The position numbers and the translations under genes are program-made. A DNA stretch of 42,977 nt from a virus, in the IMG/VR virus record IMGVR_UViG_3300036715_000981, positions 1 to 42,977 of that record. One strand, written 5' to 3'. Positions 6,121-12,679 of the stretch are shown here, piece after piece. Each line of letters begins with the position of its first letter. Position 1 is the stretch's first letter. A model generated the notes under the pieces. It was not told the DNA's origin and did not search any database. It saw only the letters and a program-made list of their open reading frames with translations.

Positions 6121-7413
6121 ATGACCAATCTTGCAGTAGTACCAGCAAATACAATTACCCTGACACCCGAGCAATCAGATGCAATCAACAGATTGATGGA
6201 GTTTCTATCCGACCCTTCCCCAGATTCCCGATTTTTCACCTTGTCCGGCTTCGCGGGCACCGGCAAAACGTTCTGTATGCGGGAAGTCATCGCACGCAGT
6301 AAAAATAGCCGGGCAAAGTTCGCCTTCACGGCGCCGACAAACAAAGCGGCAAAGGTGCTCCGTGCTACCACAGGAGAAGCACAGACAATCTTTTCGCTTT
6401 TGGGCCTTCGAATTGACAAGACCGGGGAGTTGAAGCAACTTGTTGCGGGAAAAGCCCCGCCTGACCTGTCAGACTACACAGCGATTTTCGTGGATGAAGG
6501 CAGTATGGTGAATAAAAACCTGTTCAAACTCCTGAAGGAGAAAGCAATCACCTATGACTTGAAGGTCATCTTCATGGGTGATGCTGCTCAGCTTCCTCCG
6601 GTTGGTGAAGCGACCTCTCCTATCTGGACGCAGGTAGAAAATGTTGCCAACCTGACAAAGGTCATGCGGCATGACAATCAAATCCTAACCCTTGCCACCG
6701 AGTTGCGGGAAGCCATGAACGACTTCTGCCCCTCCATTACAATCAAGTCCTCGCATTCAGGAGGGCAAGGTGTCTGGAAAGTGGCTAAAAACACTTTCAA
6801 GCAGTCAATCTATGACGCTGCGGTTGCAGGGGAGTTCGCAGACGGCAGTAAATCCAAGGTGATTGCATGGCGAAATGCCAGAGTAGCAGAATACAACATC
6901 CTGATACGCAATGCAATATACGGCGGAGCTGCGCAATCCCAACCATACATTAAAGGGGACAGGATTGTGGCCGCTGCGCCGTGTATGCGCGGTGATGACG
7001 TGCTTCTGACTACAGACGAAGAGGCAATCATAGAAGGGGAAATAGAATGCAATCACCCCCTGGAGCCAAAGTATCGCTGTCGGGAATTGTCAGTTCGTAC
7101 AGAGGCCAACAAGCTTGTGCGATTGCTGGTGCTACATGAAGACAGTGCTGAGCGCTACGCCCAGGACAGTGAAAAACTCGCCTATGAGGCTAAGGCAACC
7201 CCGAGGCTCTGGAAGAAGTTCTGGGAACACAAAGACCTATTCCATGACATCAAGTACGCCTATGCCCTCACGGCTCACCGTGCGCAGGGTTCGACATATG
7301 AAAATGTCTGGGTGGACTACCAAGACATTCTTATCAACAGGAACAGAAAGGAAGCGTTCCAATGCTTGTACGTCGCCTGTACACGCCCGACAACGAAGTT
7401 GATTCTAGCGTGA
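6121..7413 (+). CDS. Dda/RecD-like SF1B DNA helicase
   Basis: This 430-residue ATP-dependent DNA helicase has the Dda/RecD/TraA layout. Walker A GFAGTGKT is at 43-50, motif Ia APTNKAAKVL at about 71-80, Walker B FVDEGS at 123-128, and motif III GDAAQLPPVGE at 153-163. The C-terminal UvrD-like motif is ALTAHRAQGSTYENVWVD, then YVACTR near the end. Such enzymes move 5' to 3' on ssDNA in phage replication initiation and recombination. No replicative DnaB-type helicase or primase is visible in the window, so this may be the main helicase. The ribosome site is AAAGGAAACAGC. It opens the DNA-metabolism block. Confidence 0.9.
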   Translation: MTNLAVVPANTITLTPEQSDAINRLMEFLSDPSPDSRFFTLSGFAGTGKTFCMREVIARSKNSRAKFAFTAPTNKAAKVLRATTGEAQTIFSLLGLRIDKTGELKQLVAGKAPPDLSDYTAIFVDEGSMVNKNLFKLLKEKAITYDLKVIFMGDAAQLPPVGEATSPIWTQVENVANLTKVMRHDNQILTLATELREAMNDFCPSITIKSSHSGGQGVWKVAKNTFKQSIYDAAVAGEFADGSKSKVIAWRNARVAEYNILIRNAIYGGAAQSQPYIKGDRIVAAAPCMRGDDVLLTTDEEAIIEGEIECNHPLEPKYRCRELSVRTEANKLVRLLVLHEDSAERYAQDSEKLAYEAKATPRLWKKFWEHKDLFHDIKYAYALTAHRAQGSTYENVWVDYQDILINRNRKEAFQCLYVACTRPTTKLILA

Positions 7414-7604
7414 AAGCTGTTTGTATCTGCGATCTGTGCGGTAAGGAAATGGAATTTACCCTTTCTGACGCCGGGGACAGGGTGACAGGGCTAACTTGTG
7501 CATGCGGCAATGGCGCTCAGTTTCCGTGCAGTAAAGGCACTCTGGAAGAGCAACGGCGGCACATAGCAGCTCTGTGGCGTCGCTGGAAGCAGTTGGGAAT
7601 ATGA
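7410..7604 (+). CDS. small cysteine-rich zinc-binding protein
   Basis: The GTG at 7410 overlaps the helicase stop (GTGA), giving a 64-residue protein. An alternative ATG at 7362 would add 16 residues read inside the helicase gene. Cysteines at 5, 7, 10, 30, 32 and 40 (CICDLC, CACG) suggest a zinc ribbon, followed by a basic helix with RRHIAALWRRWKQL. That C-terminal pattern resembles the short Com/Lar-type zinc-finger proteins of phages, but the match is weak and the function is open. Confidence 0.6.
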   Translation: MKAVCICDLCGKEMEFTLSDAGDRVTGLTCACGNGAQFPCSKGTLEEQRRHIAALWRRWKQLGI

Positions 7605-7629
7605 CCCTGGAATAGCTAAGGAGATAGCA

Positions 7630-7878
7630 ATGAGCAAGACTTTGACAGTTAAAGAATTGATAACAAAACTACTTTGTCACGACATGAGTGAACCTGTTTA
7701 CATCGGACTTGGGCCGAATAGCAAGCCTGATGGAAGCGCAGCAATCCTAGATGTAATTGAATGGGAGTCAGGAATTACATGCGGCTTCGGAGTGTATTTG
7801 AACCCGAGAAACTGCTTGGTGGATAGGGATTCCTATTGGAATAACCTGGGGCATAACGCCCAAGGAGCAGCGAAATGA
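7630..7878 (+). CDS. small hypothetical protein (82 aa)
   Basis: The 82-residue product begins MSKTLTVKELITKLLCHDMSEPVYIGL. This type, a short helix with (T/V)xELIxxLxxxDxxxPVxI followed by a beta hairpin, is frequent among small phage proteins without known function. The ribosome site AAGGAGATAGCA is strong. The stop overlaps the start of WxxA-repeat protein 3 (ATGA at 7875-7878), indicating coupling. Confidence 0.7.
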   Translation: MSKTLTVKELITKLLCHDMSEPVYIGLGPNSKPDGSAAILDVIEWESGITCGFGVYLNPRNCLVDRDSYWNNLGHNAQGAAK

Positions 7879-8420
7879 CGGAATTTGTAACAACACTGAA
7901 TAGAATTAGAGAGTATTTGCCGTGCGTGAATGGCTGGAAAAGGCTGCTGGAATCGCTTGGCAAAACAACTGCTGACGATGAGCCAGTACCGTTCCGCGTA
8001 ATTCTTGAAAGCAATGGACTGGATGATGCCCTCTGGTGCTGTCGGACGGCCCCAGAGTACGACAAAGAGTGGCGCTTGTATGCAGTCTGGTGCGCGCGCC
8101 GCGTCCAACACCTGATGACCGACGAACGCAGCCTCAACGCACTTGATGTAGCAGAGAAATCTGCAAATGGCAGGAAGAGTGCTGAAGAATTAGCTACAGC
8201 ATGTGAGGCAGCATGGACTGCAGTCCGTGCTACCCCGTATGATGCGGCAGGGGTCGTTCAGCGCAATGCAGCATGGGCTGCGGCATGGGCTGCATCACAC
8301 GTTGCATCACAAGCTGCCCTACGGACTGCAGCCCATGCTGCAGCAGGGGTTGTGGAGGGGGCAGCGGCGAGGGCTGCCCAAAGGGGGGAGTTTTTGCGAA
8401 TTGTATCTGGTAAGGGGTAA
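7875..8420 (+). CDS. WxxA-repeat family protein 3 (181 aa)
   Basis: This third paralogue is separated from the other two by about 3.3 kb. The head matches paralogues 1 and 2 (TTLNRIREY, GWKRLLESL, SNGLDDALWC, RLYAVWCARRVQHLMTDERS, ALDVAEKSANG). Its tail is richer in alanine (AAWAAAWAASHVASQAA, AAHAAAGVV) and ends AAQRGEFLRIVSG. The start overlaps the previous stop by four bases. Three copies in a 43-kb genome, with a constant head and diverging repeats, suggest selection for variants such as decoys or multivalent binders. That is inference only. Confidence 0.8.
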   Translation: MTEFVTTLNRIREYLPCVNGWKRLLESLGKTTADDEPVPFRVILESNGLDDALWCCRTAPEYDKEWRLYAVWCARRVQHLMTDERSLNALDVAEKSANGRKSAEELATACEAAWTAVRATPYDAAGVVQRNAAWAAAWAASHVASQAALRTAAHAAAGVVEGAAARAAQRGEFLRIVSGKG

Positions 8421-8467
8421 CGAAATGAATGAACAGCTAACCCATACCACAGTTATGTAATTAATAG

Positions 8468-8496
8468 TTGCACTCTGGGAGGTTTTTACATATTAT
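8468..8496 (+). promoter_or_regulatory. sigma-70 promoter overlapping palindromic copy 4
   Basis: TTGCAC (8468-8473), 17-base spacer, TATTAT (8491-8496). The predicted start near 8503 falls inside the palindrome at 8493-8532. A protein bound there would block this promoter, or the transcript would begin within the palindrome's left arm. Confidence 0.6.
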
Positions 8497-8532
8497 TAGG
8501 GCGGGTTACAAAATTGTAATGCGCCCTAATAA
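8493..8532 (+). repeat. dispersed palindromic element, copy 4
   Basis: TTATTAGGGCG (8493-8503) is the exact complement of CGCCCTAATAA (8522-8532). The core is GTTAC-N6-GTAAT (8505-8520). It is one of the most symmetric copies and overlaps a promoter -10 box. Confidence 0.85.
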
Positions 8533-8557
8533 CGAAAAGCAAACTGAAAGGAACAAA

Positions 8558-8767
8558 ATGAGCGAAGTAATACAAGGAAGCATCCAAATCTGGCGTCAGA
8601 AGTCCCTGGATGGCACTATTACCCTAGAAGAGATGCGACAAGCAATTGCCGCAATCCGAAAGGAACGCGTCCAGGCCTCGGAGAAGTCCGCTGTCTCCAG
8701 AGCTGCAAAGGCAAAAGCACCCCCTGTTGATGGTGAGGCGTTGTTGCAAGGTTTTATGGAAATATAA
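8558..8767 (+). CDS. small helical phage protein with DGEALL tail (69 aa)
   Basis: The 69-residue product starts at 8558 after GAAAGGAACAAA; the frame open from 8468 would begin inside the promoter. The pattern IxxWRxKxxDGTxTLEEMRxAIxxIRxxR followed by an alanine/lysine linker and a short DGEALLQGFMEI tail belongs to a small phage family I know only as hypothetical. The tail resembles those of the 2509 product (ADELLEGFMGD) and the methyltransferase (DGEALGNEL). It opens the second DNA-metabolism transcription unit. Confidence 0.7.
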   Translation: MSEVIQGSIQIWRQKSLDGTITLEEMRQAIAAIRKERVQASEKSAVSRAAKAKAPPVDGEALLQGFMEI

Positions 8768-8808
8768 TCGCTGCGGTATTGCAGTACACTTGAAGGAGTT
8801 ATAGAGAA

Positions 8809-9156
8809 ATGAAAGCTACACACGAAATACAAGTTTACGTTCACATTCGCTTGAATAAAGAAGGCGAACCCGATATCAGCTTATCCCGCTTTCAGGGGAT
8901 GGAAGACTATTACGGGAAGCTAGTGGCTATCGTGCCAATCCAAATAGAGTATGACCCACTGGAGGCAGTAGTAGCGGAAATCGAACTTCTCAAAGAAGAG
9001 GAGCAAACGCTACAAGCAGAAACACACAAAAAAGTCATGACTATACGCGACAAAATTCAATCCCTGTTAGCTATTGACTACACACCTGAACCATACGACT
9101 CGGCCCAAGAACCCTGCCCTGCCCATTCATCTGAAGGAGGCCCTTGCCATGAGTAA
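8809..9156 (+). CDS. hypothetical protein (115 aa)
   Basis: This 115-residue protein has an N-terminal beta-rich half (QVYVHIRLNKEGEPDISLSRF) and a C-terminal coiled-coil-like helix (EAVVAEIELLKEEEQTLQAE...KIQSLLAIDY), then an unstructured tail. The ribosome site is GAAGGAG. It overlaps the nuclease gene by eight bases. Unrecognised; it could be an accessory of the recombination module on position alone. Confidence 0.65.
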   Translation: MKATHEIQVYVHIRLNKEGEPDISLSRFQGMEDYYGKLVAIVPIQIEYDPLEAVVAEIELLKEEEQTLQAETHKKVMTIRDKIQSLLAIDYTPEPYDSAQEPCPAHSSEGGPCHE

Positions 9157-10201
9157 AGACCAATACGGAAACTTCCGCCCGATGTTCCCCCACACAGTTG
9201 ACAGCACCATCCTGTCAACCTTCCGCGCCTGCCCACAGAAGTTCTTGTGGCAGTACGTTGAGCATTGGAAATCCCGCAGCCCTTCCGTCCACCTAATCGC
9301 AGGTGGCGCATTTGCTGCCGGCATAGAAGCAGCCAGAAATGCCTTCTACGTTGAAGGCCTCTCGGCAGAAAAGGCCGAAGCCGCTGGGCTAGTCGCCCTG
9401 CTTACACACTACGGCGACTTCGTTGACCCCACTGGCAGCGCCAAGTCTCCAGAACGTATGGCAGGTGCGTTGGAGTTCTACTTCTCCCAGTATCCACTCG
9501 GGGCTGATGGTGCAGAACCAATTACCCTTGCAAATGGGAAGCGTGGGATTGAATTTTCCTTCGCAGAACCACTGGCAATCAATCACCCTGTTACAGGCGA
9601 CCCGATTCTGTACACTGGCCGCTCAGATATGATAGCAGAGCGGGCCGGCGGTATCTACATTTACGATGAGAAGACAACATCTTCCCTGGGAGCAAGCTGG
9701 GGGCGTCAGTGGGAGATGCGCTCCCAGTTCACAGGCTATGTTTGGGCAGCTCGTAGACAAGGTATCGTCACGAACGGCGCAATTGTCAGAGGCGTGAGTA
9801 TCCTCAAGACCAAATATGACACTCTGGAAGTGCAAACCTATCGTGGGCAGCATGAAATCGACACGTGGGAAAAACAAGTCCTGCGCGATATTGCACGGAT
9901 GAAGCAGATGTGGGAAGAAGGATACTGGGACAGGAACCTGGACAACGCCTGCACTGACTACGGCGGCTGTGCCTTCACTCAAGTTTGCAAATCACGCGAC
10001 CCAGCTGACTGGCTACCAGTGAACTTCGAGAAACGCGTCTGGGATCCACTGCTCCGCAAAGAAACTTCCGTGGCGGACTACGAAGCCTCGTGGTCGCACG
10101 TCCGTGACCCTGACGAACCCCCTGCACAAGGCTTGGCACCGGCCCCAACTGGTAATGGTGACGACCTTATGCAGGAACTTTCCGATATGGGAAGCCTCTA
10201 A
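9149..10201 (+). CDS. Cas4/RecB-like PD-(D/E)XK nuclease with 4Fe-4S cysteines
   Basis: This 350-residue protein starts at MSKDQYGN (9149, with GAAGGAGG upstream). ST(F)RACPQKFLWQYVEHW at about 23-40 supplies Cys28. D160 (YTGRSD) and D173-E174-K175 (IYIYDEKT) form the PD-(D/E)XK active site, and Cys268, Cys274 and Cys280 complete a four-cysteine set as in Cas4 and AddB, which hold a 4Fe-4S cluster. A conserved Q/Y segment follows the K. Known relatives are exonucleases that resect DNA ends for recombination. The neighbouring Sak4-like ATPase and DUF669-like protein support a phage recombination system. The C-terminal tail GDDLMQELSDMGSL is acidic. Confidence 0.85.
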   Translation: MSKDQYGNFRPMFPHTVDSTILSTFRACPQKFLWQYVEHWKSRSPSVHLIAGGAFAAGIEAARNAFYVEGLSAEKAEAAGLVALLTHYGDFVDPTGSAKSPERMAGALEFYFSQYPLGADGAEPITLANGKRGIEFSFAEPLAINHPVTGDPILYTGRSDMIAERAGGIYIYDEKTTSSLGASWGRQWEMRSQFTGYVWAARRQGIVTNGAIVRGVSILKTKYDTLEVQTYRGQHEIDTWEKQVLRDIARMKQMWEEGYWDRNLDNACTDYGGCAFTQVCKSRDPADWLPVNFEKRVWDPLLRKETSVADYEASWSHVRDPDEPPAQGLAPAPTGNGDDLMQELSDMGSL

Positions 10202-10285
10202 TCAGGGCTTACTCAAACCCTTGCTAGAGACAGTAACGAAGCTGGAGTTCCAGAAACTTATGAAACATTATGAAAGGAAATCACC

Positions 10286-10477
10286 ATGATGCTATGGGCA
10301 TACTTTGCAGGTATCCTAGTCTGCATACTCTGGTTCGCCTGCTTTGCTATTGGGCTTCTGCTGTCGCGTCTGCTGAACGCCATTGATGATTACTTCATCC
10401 TGCGCCACAACGACCAGTTAGAAGCTGTCGAACGTTTAAAACACTCACTTAACTCACAAAGGAATCATGATGACTGA
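10286..10477 (+). CDS. small membrane protein (63 aa)
   Basis: This 63-residue protein has one long hydrophobic segment (residues about 3-30, AYFAGILVCILWFACFAIGLLL) and a charged cytoplasmic-type tail (NDQLEAVERLKHSL). The ribosome site is GAAAGGAAATCACC. Its 3' end overlaps the Sak4-like gene by 11 bases. A membrane protein inside a recombination operon is unusual; its role is unknown. Confidence 0.65.
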   Translation: MMLWAYFAGILVCILWFACFAIGLLLSRLLNAIDDYFILRHNDQLEAVERLKHSLNSQRNHDD

Positions 10478-11327
10478 TACGACACCCGCAGTTCCAGGAA
10501 CCAAATCCCTTCTCCCAGGCCCCAACGTACTCTTGATGGGGCCAGCCGGCACCGGCAAAACCCACAGCATCGGGTCGCTGGTTGATGCTGGGGTTGAAGT
10601 CTTTTACCTAGGACTAGAGCCTGGACTGGAATCACTCCTCGGCTACTGGACTGACAAAGGCAAAGAAGTTCCAGCTAACCTCCACTGGCACCAGTTAGCC
10701 GCACCTCGTGCATCCTTCCTGGACATGATTGACAGTGCCACGAAGATAAACACTATGGGACTGGACTCCCTCGCCAAAATGTCCGACCCCAAGCGTTCCA
10801 ACCATAACCAGTTCATCAAGCTCCTGGAGGCTCTCAACGACTTCCCAGACGACCGTACCAATACCAAATTCGGCTGTGTTGATACATGGCTACCGAACAG
10901 GGCACTTGTCATGGACGGAATGGCAGGCCTTTCTCGCGCGGCAATGTCTCTTGTTGTCGGCGGAAAGCCTGTCAAGAACCAAAGTGATTGGGGCATTGCA
11001 ATGGATACAGTCGAGCGCATCCTTCGTATGCTTACAGACAATTGCCGTTGTATGTTCGTCCTTATTGGTCACGTTGAGCGAGAAACTGATGCAATCCTTG
11101 GCGGGGTTAAAATCTCCCTCTCCGCCTTGGGTAACAAGCTCGGACCAAAGGTCACTCCTATGTTCTCTGATGTCATCCTCACAGTTCGTGAAGGCGCTAA
11201 GTTCACATGGTCAACCGGAAGTGCGCTTGCCGATACCAAGACCCGCAACCTGCCAATTGCAGAGGGCATTTCTCCTGACTTCGGGTTGATTGTGAAGAAA
11301 TGGATTTCCCGTGGGGGCGCGCTGTAA
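10467..11327 (+). CDS. Sak4-like RecA-fold recombination ATPase
   Basis: This 286-residue protein has Walker A GPAGTGKT at 25-32, a Walker B-like RALVMDGMAGLSRAA segment near 145-160, and an IGHVERE sensor-like motif near 206-212. This is the AAA_24/Sak4 pattern, a RecA-core protein that in phages acts with an SSB-like partner in single-strand annealing or strand exchange. The next recognisable gene but two is a DUF669-like candidate ssDNA-binding protein, the usual partner. Tandem ATGs at 10467 and 10470 follow AAAGGAATC. The stop overlaps the next ATG (TAATG). Confidence 0.8.
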   Translation: MMTDTTPAVPGTKSLLPGPNVLLMGPAGTGKTHSIGSLVDAGVEVFYLGLEPGLESLLGYWTDKGKEVPANLHWHQLAAPRASFLDMIDSATKINTMGLDSLAKMSDPKRSNHNQFIKLLEALNDFPDDRTNTKFGCVDTWLPNRALVMDGMAGLSRAAMSLVVGGKPVKNQSDWGIAMDTVERILRMLTDNCRCMFVLIGHVERETDAILGGVKISLSALGNKLGPKVTPMFSDVILTVREGAKFTWSTGSALADTKTRNLPIAEGISPDFGLIVKKWISRGGAL

Positions 11328-11647
11328 TGGATGAACTTCAAATTATCGTCAATATGGTGAAGACTCTACCAACATTTGCACTTTGGGTCTTGGCGGGTCT
11401 TTTGTTCTACAAGGTTACTGTAATCGGGCCAATCTTTGGGATATTGAGGCTTCTCATAAACAAAGTCTTTGAGTGGCAGGCAAAGCCTAAGCAACGTAAA
11501 ATCTATGACAGATGTATCGACCTAAAAACTTACAATGCACTGGAAACACAAATTCAACGTCTCAGCACTTCTAACTGGATTCATGTGTCAGATGTGCGTA
11601 AGCTGAGAATATGGCTGGACACAGTAGAGGAGGGGGCAGGTAAATGA
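11327..11647 (+). CDS. membrane-anchored hypothetical protein (106 aa)
   Basis: The start at 11327 overlaps the previous stop (TAATG), a better choice than the ATG at 11300 inside that gene. A hydrophobic region at about residues 14-45 (TFALWVLAGLLFYKVTVIGPIFGILRLLI) could be one or two membrane helices. A basic C-terminal domain follows. Unrecognised. It is the second membrane-associated small protein of this operon. Confidence 0.6.
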   Translation: MDELQIIVNMVKTLPTFALWVLAGLLFYKVTVIGPIFGILRLLINKVFEWQAKPKQRKIYDRCIDLKTYNALETQIQRLSTSNWIHVSDVRKLRIWLDTVEEGAGK

Positions 11648-11829
11648 CTTCAATTACGACAATGTTACTCCAGCTAGAGGGCCTACTAGGTACAGAAGGC
11701 CTTAATGACTGGGAAACTGGTTTTGTTGTCTCCGTACTTGAGAAGTCCCAACACGGTAAAGTTACCACAATACTCAGCAGCAAGCAGGTAGAAGTAATAG
11801 ACAAAATCTGGTCAAAGCATTTTGCCTGA
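11644..11829 (+). CDS. small hypothetical protein (61 aa)
   Basis: This 61-residue protein has a helix-turn-helix-like rhythm (LLQLEGLLGTEGLNDWETGFVVSVLEKSQHGKVTTILSSKQVEVIDKIWSKHF). The segment LxxWExxFVxSVLxxxxxGxxxxLSxKQxExIxxIWxKH resembles small phage proteins beside Sak4/DUF669 genes. The function is unknown; a role with the recombination module is suggested by position. The start overlaps the previous stop by four bases, with GAGGAGGGGG upstream. Confidence 0.7.
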   Translation: MTSITTMLLQLEGLLGTEGLNDWETGFVVSVLEKSQHGKVTTILSSKQVEVIDKIWSKHFA

Positions 11830-11979
11830 CTGCCCATTACAGTTATTAAAATAGGAGTTGCAATCTGAAAAACTATATGCAATCATAACATCACTCGTAC
11901 AATCCACCGCACGAGACCTAGCAGTAAACCGTTGCTCTTAAACCTTAGCTCTTTAGCTTAACTTGTAAAGGAAATAAAA
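11830..11979. other. short gap before the DUF669-like gene
   Basis: This 150-base gap has no ORF. A degenerate promoter may exist, but no hexamer pair with correct spacing stands out. The AAAGGAAATAAAA ribosome site of the next gene is at its end. Confidence 0.3.
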
Positions 11980-12426
11980 ATGTCATTCGATGCTCAAGCT
12001 TTTCTAGATTCCTCAGTTGTCGGTGCTAACGATACCAAAGTAATCCCAGTTCCTGTAGGCGAATACGTAGGTATCATTGAAAAAATCGCACCGCGCCAAT
12101 GGCAGTCCAAAGACGGTACATCTTCCGGCATCGCGCTGGACATCTTCTGGCTCGTTGAAGACGCAAATGTCAAGCAATACCTTGGCCGGGAGACAGTAAC
12201 GTGCAAGCAAGGCTTGATGCTGGACACGACCCCAGCGGGCGCCTTGGATATGTCCAAAGGTAAGAATATTGGCCTCGGGCGTCTGCGTGAAGCTGTTGGC
12301 GCAAATGACCCGTCAACCCCATTCTCTTTCTCGATGTTGCCGGGTTTGTCAGCTAAAATCAATGTTACCCACCGAATCAGTGGCGATGACACATTCGCAG
12401 AAGTAAAGAATGTTGCCAAGCTGTAA
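11980..12426 (+). CDS. DUF669-like putative ssDNA-binding protein
   Basis: The 148-residue product begins MSFDAQAFLDSSVVGANDT. It has a beta-barrel-like body with PVGEYVGIIEKI, GIALDIFWLVED, GRETVTCKQG, LPGLSAKINVTHR and a closing FAEVKNVAKL. The PxGEYxxxIxK opening and the final (F/Y)xEVKNVxK(L/I) are typical of DUF669-type phage proteins, often placed beside Sak4/Erf recombinases as ssDNA-binding partners. The strong ribosome site AAAGGAAATAAAA and a downstream terminator suggest high expression, as expected for an SSB. Confidence 0.75.
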   Translation: MSFDAQAFLDSSVVGANDTKVIPVPVGEYVGIIEKIAPRQWQSKDGTSSGIALDIFWLVEDANVKQYLGRETVTCKQGLMLDTTPAGALDMSKGKNIGLGRLREAVGANDPSTPFSFSMLPGLSAKINVTHRISGDDTFAEVKNVAKL

Positions 12427-12443
12427 CCGCAGTTCGTAGCAAG

Positions 12444-12505
12444 CCCAAGGGGCAGGGTGCATGGATTAGTCTTTCTCCCTCTTCGGCCCCTTGGGTGTTT
12501 TCCTT
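12444..12505 (+). terminator. candidate terminator hairpin after the DUF669-like gene
   Basis: CCCAAGGGGC (12444-12453) pairs perfectly with GCCCCTTGGG (12486-12495), followed by TGTTTTCCTT. The 10-bp stem is strong but the 32-base loop is long and the T-run short, so efficiency is uncertain. Confidence 0.55.
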
Positions 12506-12564
12506 AACTGAACGCCTTTTGGCCAGTGCTGATATATGAAAATCCGAATTAAATGCAGCACCCG

Positions 12565-12597
12565 CCCAGTTAGCTATTGCGCTGTCTGGGTTTTTTT
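12565..12597 (+). terminator. second candidate terminator with T7 tract
   Basis: CCCAG (12565-12569) can pair with CTGGG (12586-12590), immediately followed by seven T (12591-12597). The stem is short, but with the upstream hairpin it may form a tandem terminator separating the recombination genes from the methyltransferase and polymerase genes. Confidence 0.5.
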
Positions 12598-12679
12598 ACG
12601 CCTATTGAAAGCGCTTGCGCGGCTTCGGCAAAAGCGACAAGCCAAGTCCATTTAACCACTACCATACGGAGAAAGCTTT

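Noticed and set aside
8425-8460. 11-residue frame with a good ribosome site after WxxA protein 3
   Set aside because: Too short to support as a gene, although AAGGGGTAACGAA is a strong site; it could be a leader peptide, but nothing confirms it.
9149-10201. Assigning the nuclease to a CRISPR system
   Set aside because: The four-cysteine PD-(D/E)XK architecture also fits phage recombination exonucleases, and the neighbours are recombination genes.
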